Position numbers and translations under genes: made by a program. From JBCBSS01 sp039819065 (lineage in GTDB: Bacteria > Bacteroidota > Bacteroidia > Cytophagales > Cyclobacteriaceae), in contig JBCBSS010000078.1 of NCBI GenBank assembly GCA_039819065.1, positions 1 to 36,533 of the forward strand: a DNA stretch of 36,533 nt. Direction: 5' to 3'. Below, piece after piece: positions 31,947 to 36,533 of this stretch; position 1 is the stretch's first letter; every line of letters begins with the position of its first letter. Below the pieces are notes generated by a model, which worked only from the letters and a program-made list of their open reading frames with translations, was not told where the DNA came from and searched no databases.

Positions 31947-33230
31947 TTATTTGACCGTAATTAAGTAGTAGTTCTTCCTACCCCGCTGGGCAAGTAAATA
32001 TTTACCTTGAATCAAATCAAACTGCACCGGTTGGTTTTCGTCAGTCAATTTTTGACGGTTGATACTTACGGCGTTTTGTTTGATCATCCTTCTGGCTTCA
32101 CCTTTAGAAGCGAATACCAAGCCATTCGTGCCTTCAGAAAGTAGATCAGTCACATTAGCTAAATTCTCGAGGTCGGATTTAGAAATTTCCGTTTGTGGAA
32201 CACCTTCAAAAACGGACAGGAAAGTTTTTTCATCTAAACCAGCCAAGTCGTCCGATGTGGATTTTCCAAACAGAATGTTAGAGGCCTTGACGGCCATTTC
32301 ATAGTCCAACTCTGAATGCACTCTAACAGTGATATCCTTTGCTATCGCATGTTGTAGCTTTCTCAAATGAGGTGCTTCAGCATGCTCTTTCTCAAGCGCT
32401 TCAATGTATTCCTTGTCAAACAGCGTGAAGATTCTAATGTAATTAGCAGCATCCTCATCAGTAGCATTCAACCAGTATTGGTAAAATTTGTAGGGCGAGG
32501 TCTTTTCAGGGTCAAGCCATACGTTGCCACCCTCAGTTTTACCAAACTTGGTACCATCGGCTTTGGTGATCAATGGTGTGGTGATGGCAAAGGCTTCTCC
32601 TTGATCTTTCCTTCTAATCAATTCAGTGCCAGTGACAATGTTTCCCCATTGGTCAGAACCACCTAGTTGAATCTTGCAATTCTTATGCTTGTATAACCAG
32701 TAGAAATCGTATCCCTGTACTAATTGGTAGCTGAATTCTGTAAAAGATAGTCCGGTATCAAGTCGATTTCGCACAGAGTCTTTGCTCATCATGTAGTTGA
32801 CGGTAATGTGCTTACCAACGTCTCTGATGAAATCCAGAAAATTGAAATCTTTGAACCAGTCGTAGTTATTCACTACTTCCGCCGAATTCTCTCCACAATC
32901 AAAGTCGAGGAACTTTTCTAATTGCTTTTGCACACACTTGAGGTTGTGATTGAGCAGGTCTTCAGAAAGGAGGTTTCGCTCTTGAGATTTACCCGAAGGG
33001 TCACCAACCATTCCTGTAGCACCACCAACTAAAGCAAATGGCTTGTGTCCTGCCTTTTGGAAGTGGACGAGTGTCATGATTTGCACCAGACTACCTATAT
33101 GAAGAGAGTCTGCCGTTGGATCAAATCCAATATAGGCAGAAGTCATTTCTTTAGTCAGTTGTTCCTCAGCTCCCGGCATGATATCATGGATCATACCTCT
33201 CCATTTCAGTTCAGATACAAAATCTTTCAT
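31947..33230 (-). CDS. tyrS: Tyrosyl-tRNA synthetase
   Basis: The protein has 427 residues. Class I synthetase with HIGS at 44-47 (DSLHIGSLVQ), the KMSKS-equivalent KFGKT at 228-232, tyrosine pocket LVQGYDFYWLYKHKNCKIQLGGSDQWGN, and a C-terminal S4-like RNA-binding domain (LVFASKGEARRMIKQNAVSI). It charges tRNA-Tyr in the cytosol. Length and motifs are normal for the bacterial enzyme. A -7 box lies upstream at 33263 and a terminator downstream at 31910, so it is probably transcribed alone. Confidence 0.97.
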   Translation of the reverse strand: MKDFVSELKWRGMIHDIMPGAEEQLTKEMTSAYIGFDPTADSLHIGSLVQIMTLVHFQKAGHKPFALVGGATGMVGDPSGKSQERNLLSEDLLNHNLKCVQKQLEKFLDFDCGENSAEVVNNYDWFKDFNFLDFIRDVGKHITVNYMMSKDSVRNRLDTGLSFTEFSYQLVQGYDFYWLYKHKNCKIQLGGSDQWGNIVTGTELIRRKDQGEAFAITTPLITKADGTKFGKTEGGNVWLDPEKTSPYKFYQYWLNATDEDAANYIRIFTLFDKEYIEALEKEHAEAPHLRKLQHAIAKDITVRVHSELDYEMAVKASNILFGKSTSDDLAGLDEKTFLSVFEGVPQTEISKSDLENLANVTDLLSEGTNGLVFASKGEARRMIKQNAVSINRQKLTDENQPVQFDLIQGKYLLAQRGRKNYYLITVK

Positions 33231-33530
33231 CTGTGATTATATAGGGTTTCAAAATTGACTGGCAAAGATATAAAGTTAGGTGGTTTTGAGCGTGCTAGGG
33301 TAGGGTTTTAGTTGGCAAGACCATGGCGGATTTAGCTATACTTAAACTATTTAAAAGAAATTAATAAAAGTCGGTAGGAGATTTAGTAAGTCACCGGTTG
33401 TATATCTGAACGCTGTAAAAATACTATGCAGAAACGATTTGGTTAGCTTGTAATCGTCTCTCAAGAATGACGATGTACTTCAAAGCATGATTGAACTCGC
33501 TTTCTGTATCAATAGGTAATAGTTCGGGTA
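33231..33530. other. Gene-free gap upstream of tyrS
   Basis: No coding frame of substance is visible. The only supported elements are the tyrS -7 box at 33263 and, just beyond, the orphan plus-strand terminator at 33531. A small RNA read on the plus strand is possible but I recognise no known family. Confidence 0.45.
33263..33270 (-). promoter_or_regulatory. Candidate -7 box of tyrS
   Basis: On the minus strand TATCTTTG matches TAnnTTTG exactly and sits 33 nt before the tyrS start. No minus-strand TTG occurs at the usual -33 distance. I see no T-box leader, consistent with this phylum. Confidence 0.42.
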
Positions 33531-33587
33531 AACAGCTGGTCGGTCGCTTTTTTCCTTGCATTTTTTGATCGACCAAGCTGTTTTTTT
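33531..33587 (+). terminator. Orphan plus-strand terminator in a gene-free gap
   Basis: AACAGCT-GGTCGGTC (33531-33545) pairs with GATCGACCAAGCTGTT (33567-33582), allowing one bulge and one wobble or mismatch. Seven T's follow (33581-33587). On the minus strand the hairpin is preceded, not followed, by T's. No plus-strand gene lies in the 300 nt before it, so it may end a small RNA from the 33231-33530 gap. Confidence 0.5.
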
Positions 33588-33650
33588 AAGTTATTCTTGC
33601 TTGGATTCGATACTTTTAATTCCATACTCTGAACCGTATTGTGACTCACT

Positions 33651-34283
33651 TCAGTTGATCAATTTGAAAATGAGAACGCCTTGATCGGTAAGTGCTGCAT
33701 CGCATCCATTAAATTCCAGTTTAAGCAGAGGTGTATAGGGATTCAGGTTGTCTGAACCGGTTAAAGCCCACAAAACCCAATTCCTGGTGATTTGAGAATT
33801 AGATAAACGATACATAGGTTCTCTTAAAAAGAAATAGGCATTATAACCTTCCTCTCCAGAGGCTTTCTTGATCAATGTTGACAGCTCATCATCGACCTCA
33901 ATTGACAATGGATCAGTTTGACTGAGTAAGTCAAGCCTTAATTTGTCGTCCCCTGATTCAATGCTAATCTGTGGGTTGCTCAGATCATCAGACGGACATA
34001 TCTGCTGAAGGATATCAATCGATTTTTTGACTTCATCAATTAATTCTTCCTCAGTCAATGCTTTATTGAACTCCGGTAAATCCCCCCACCTCAATTGGAA
34101 AGCTCTGTCCGCGATTTCAGCGCCTTTAGGAAAGCCTTCGAAAAGCTTGTAAAAAGTTTCTTTTCCCAAAGTCCAAATGTCAAAGTGTAGGTCAAAATCA
34201 CAGTCCGGCTCGACATCTACGTCAGTCGGTTTGCCCATGATTTGCCGCCATTCATTTTGCCACTTTTTGAGTTGCTCCTTCAT
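33651..34283 (-). CDS. Acidic hypothetical protein
   Basis: The protein has 210 residues. I do not recognise it. It is rich in Asp and Glu (DVDVEPDCDFDLHFDIW, ALTEEELIDEVKKSIDIL) and has no signal peptide or membrane helix. The C-terminal third is more hydrophobic and strand-like (YFFLREPMYRLSNSQITRNW, LLKLEFNGCDAALTDQGVLIF). The pattern of helical acidic N-terminus followed by a mixed domain looks like a SMI1/KNR4-like or immunity-type protein, but I cannot support that name. It stands alone between a gene-free gap and a low-complexity repeat. Confidence 0.65.
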   Translation of the reverse strand: MKEQLKKWQNEWRQIMGKPTDVDVEPDCDFDLHFDIWTLGKETFYKLFEGFPKGAEIADRAFQLRWGDLPEFNKALTEEELIDEVKKSIDILQQICPSDDLSNPQISIESGDDKLRLDLLSQTDPLSIEVDDELSTLIKKASGEEGYNAYFFLREPMYRLSNSQITRNWVLWALTGSDNLNPYTPLLKLEFNGCDAALTDQGVLIFKLIN

Positions 34284-34428
34284 GCTATATAGTAAAGCTC
34301 AGCCTTGATAATTGTTCATGGCAATAATAAGATCATCCTAGGTCTTTCTGGAAGAATCTTATTGGCAAAACATAATGAACGAAGTAAATAGAATTAAATG
34401 GAAATAGATAGAAACAGTAGTAAGCACC

Positions 34429-34532
34429 ACTATCATCAAGTGATCATACCATCAAACAATTATAACATCAAATAATCATCACATCGCCACATCAAACTAT
34501 CAAACCATCAGACTATCAATTCGTCAAATGAT
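34429..34532. repeat. Low-complexity degenerate repeat (CATCAAAnnAT type)
   Basis: About ten imperfect units of CATCAAA or CATCAxACTATCAA follow each other with a loose 10-17 nt spacing (for example ACATCAAACTATCAAACCAT near 34490). On the minus strand this reads as TTTGATAGTTTGATG runs just after the decarboxylase stop. The region is likely hypervariable by slippage. No coding role is visible. Confidence 0.6.
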
Positions 34533-35956
34533 CAATGTTCTACCTCTAACCCTACAACGATCTTTTTCATCAGCTCAGTTACCTTATCCACATGCCTTTT
34601 TTCTACATAGGTTTGTCCGACTACAAAGCGAATGACGAAATGGTCAGCGATCTTGAAGTGAGATAGGAAGGCTTCTCCTGATTGGTTGATCTTTTCGATC
34701 AATAATTCATTCAGTTGATTGAGTTCTGTCTCACCGGTTACATGCTGTGGATTGTATCTAAAGCAGGTATAATTGAGAAATGGTTCTAACATGATCTCAA
34801 AGTCTCCTGATTGCTCAATAGTGCTGGCGAAGTAAGTATTGAGTTCAATGTGCTTCCGAAGCGTTTCTTGCAGGCCTTTAACGCCAAAGCTGCGCATTAC
34901 GAACCAGAGTTTTAACGCTCTAAATCTTCTGCCCAAGGGGATTCCCCAATCGCGATAATCGTTCACCTGACCTCTGGTTTTGGTTTTGAGGTATTCTGGC
35001 AGTTCTTCGAAAGTCTTGATCAGCACTTCCACATCTTTAACGAAATACACGGTACAATCGAAGTTGGTGAACATCCATTTGTGAGGATTGAAAACAAAGC
35101 TATCCGCGTCTTCCATACCTTCGATCATCCATTGGTATTCTGGTAGTAGAAGGGCGGTACCGGCATAGGCTGCGTCCAGGTGCAACCACACATCATACTT
35201 CTTGCAAATAGCCGCTAAAGGTTTGACCGGGTCAACTGCCACCGTGCCTGTGCTACCTATCGCTGCCACCACACAGCAAGGCACCAGACCTTGAGCCAAA
35301 TCCTCAATGATTTGCTTTTCCAGCAACTCGGGACTGATCCTCATCTGATCATCAACCGGTATTTTAACCAGGTTCTTTCTACCGATACCGCTGATCTTGA
35401 CCCCTTTCTCAATTGAAGAGTGGGTTTGAGTAGAACAGTAAATCCGAAGGTTGTTGGGAACGCCGTTTTCGTTAGAATCAAAGTTGGTTTTGACTTCCCT
35501 TGCCGTGAGTATGGCCACCAGCGTGGCGGTAGAAGCTGTATCCTGAATGACGCCTTCGAAGGTCTTAGGGATGCCCATGGCCTCTCTCAGCCATTCCATC
35601 ATGCGCTCTTCTAATTCTGCCGCAGCCGGTGAAGTTTCCCAGATCATACATTGCGCACCAATGGCGCTGGTCATCATCTCGGCGAAGAGCGACTCTATCG
35701 AGCTATTGGCTGGGAAGTAAGCATGGAAGTTAGGGTGCTGCCAATGGGTAATACCCGGTGTGATGATCTTATTCACATCTGCCATGATCTGCTCAAACCT
35801 TTCTGGTTCAGCTGGAGCCTGTGGAGGTATTTGATTATAGATATCCTTGGGCTTCACCTGGGATTTGACAGGTAACGATTCTAGCTCACTGAAGTAGTTA
35901 TCTATCCATTCTATAACCGCGGAGGCATTATGCTTAAAGTCTTTAGGATCGAGCAT
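34532..35956 (-). CDS. PLP-dependent aromatic-L-amino-acid decarboxylase family enzyme
   Basis: The protein has 474 residues. Fold-type I group II decarboxylase: ITHWQHPNFHAYFPANSS (substrate loop), DTASTATLVAILTARE, HSSIEKGVKISGIG (the PLP-stacking His), HLDAAYAGTALLLPEY (PLP Asp), and the PLP lysine K293 in VFNPHKWMFTNFDCT. This is the family of DOPA, tryptophan and tyrosine decarboxylases. It releases CO2 to make an aromatic amine in the cytosol. The substrate cannot be told from tyrosine, DOPA or tryptophan by eye. No transporter neighbour is seen. The stop codon abuts the low-complexity repeat. Confidence 0.9.
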   Translation of the reverse strand: MLDPKDFKHNASAVIEWIDNYFSELESLPVKSQVKPKDIYNQIPPQAPAEPERFEQIMADVNKIITPGITHWQHPNFHAYFPANSSIESLFAEMMTSAIGAQCMIWETSPAAAELEERMMEWLREAMGIPKTFEGVIQDTASTATLVAILTAREVKTNFDSNENGVPNNLRIYCSTQTHSSIEKGVKISGIGRKNLVKIPVDDQMRISPELLEKQIIEDLAQGLVPCCVVAAIGSTGTVAVDPVKPLAAICKKYDVWLHLDAAYAGTALLLPEYQWMIEGMEDADSFVFNPHKWMFTNFDCTVYFVKDVEVLIKTFEELPEYLKTKTRGQVNDYRDWGIPLGRRFRALKLWFVMRSFGVKGLQETLRKHIELNTYFASTIEQSGDFEIMLEPFLNYTCFRYNPQHVTGETELNQLNELLIEKINQSGEAFLSHFKIADHFVIRFVVGQTYVEKRHVDKVTELMKKIVVGLEVEH

Positions 35957-36092
35957 ATCAAGGTGATTTGAGAATAGTTGAAATGTAAGATCTCAATATT
36001 AAGATTAATCAATCGTAGCTCAAATAAGGCACTAGAAAAGTTTCTAATTTTAGTAAGGCAGTGATTATGTGCATGTTGTGCGCATCTGATAA

Positions 36093-36509
36093 TTACCGTG
36101 ATTTTTTCTCGACGACTATATTAGCCATTATTGACATCATGAGATCTAAATGCTCTTGGCTCTTGACCGTTTCGAAGAGGTTCATACAGATAGTCATATC
36201 ATCATTATATGCTCGTTCACCATAGGTGAGATAGCAAGTTTTTGTTTTTTTGTTTTCGTCGGTTTCAGCATATGAGGTGAATTCCATAATTTGAGTCATT
36301 CTAGTCCATGTTGCTCCATTTATTTCCAAGCTTTTTGCTGTGTCTTGTTCAACATGTCTGGGCACCCTCAAATTATGGCGAATTAAATAGTCGTTTTTAT
36401 CAAAGTGAAAATTGTGCCTACCAGTAGGCTTTTTAATGTAGATTTCTATGTACACGAAATCATCTTCACTAAAGTATTTTTGAGCTACAATATACTTTTC
36501 CTCTATCAT
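36093..36509 (-). CDS. Hypothetical protein, possibly 5'-truncated by window edge
   Basis: The protein has 138 residues from ATG 36509, but the frame stays open to the window end (upstream residues YEDPYERR), so the true start may lie outside. It is hydrophilic with alternating strands (YIVAQKYFSEDDFVYIEIYI, THYGERAYNDDMTIC-like end) and no signal peptide or membrane helix. I recognise no family. An alpha/beta single domain is likely. Confidence 0.55.
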   Translation of the reverse strand: MIEEKYIVAQKYFSEDDFVYIEIYIKKPTGRHNFHFDKNDYLIRHNLRVPRHVEQDTAKSLEINGATWTRMTQIMEFTSYAETDENKKTKTCYLTYGERAYNDDMTICMNLFETVKSQEHLDLMMSIMANIVVEKKSR

Positions 36510-36533
36510 ACGCCTTTCGTACGGATCCTCATA

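Overview
The window looks like chromosomal DNA of a Bacteroidota bacterium, probably a marine-type Cytophagales lineage (Fulvivirga/Roseivirga-like by protein style). The reasons are its moderately AT-rich composition, few Shine-Dalgarno sites, several matches to the Bacteroidota -7 promoter box TAnnTTTG, and typical families: a TPR histidine kinase with a NarL-type regulator, a PepSY-like periplasmic protein, a tail-specific protease and a FabH. This assignment is inferred from gene content only. No rRNA, tRNA, CRISPR array or transposase was found.

Region 1 (about 0.5-11 kb, minus strand) is the most interesting part. A tight operon runs from a von Willebrand A-like lipoprotein with C-terminal membrane helices, through a tubulin/FtsZ-fold GTPase-like protein and a 1173-residue protein with an actin/Hsp70-type ATPase core, to two coiled-coil membrane proteins and a small two-helix membrane protein. 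A membrane-anchored Ppx/GppA-like ASKHA protein ends the run. Genes overlap by 4 nt or are separated by 10-29 nt, except for a 97-nt gap before the last gene. A tubulin-fold and an actin-fold protein encoded side by side with transenvelope coiled-coil proteins and a periplasmic VWA suggests a cell-envelope machine. Its function cannot be read from sequence. Two copies of the same 16-nt palindrome, in inverse orientation, lie upstream of the first gene and before the last gene.

Region 2 (11-15.9 kb, plus strand) holds a 74-residue proline/acid-rich protein made of a 34-residue repeat, a strong hairpin, a TPR histidine kinase overlapping its NarL/FixJ regulator, a caspase-like peptidase with a possible winged-helix tail, and a three-helix membrane protein resembling RipA-type proteins. 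The last two look like a protease/membrane-effector pair of the kind seen in bacterial immunity and cell-death loci.

Region 3 (15.9-24 kb) is a mixed set: an OmpA-like protein, a hybrid REC-kinase overlapping a CheY-like regulator, two VOC-fold proteins around a PepSY-like protein and an esterase, another CheY-like regulator, a GNAT acetyltransferase and a 531-residue helical protein.

Region 4 (24-36.5 kb) is mostly housekeeping: FabH, a MocR regulator divergent from a PNPOx-like flavoprotein with candidate operators between them, an operon of Prc-type protease and a helical secreted protein, a secreted protein of unknown function, TyrS, a PLP decarboxylase, two unknown proteins, several terminators and a low-complexity repeat.
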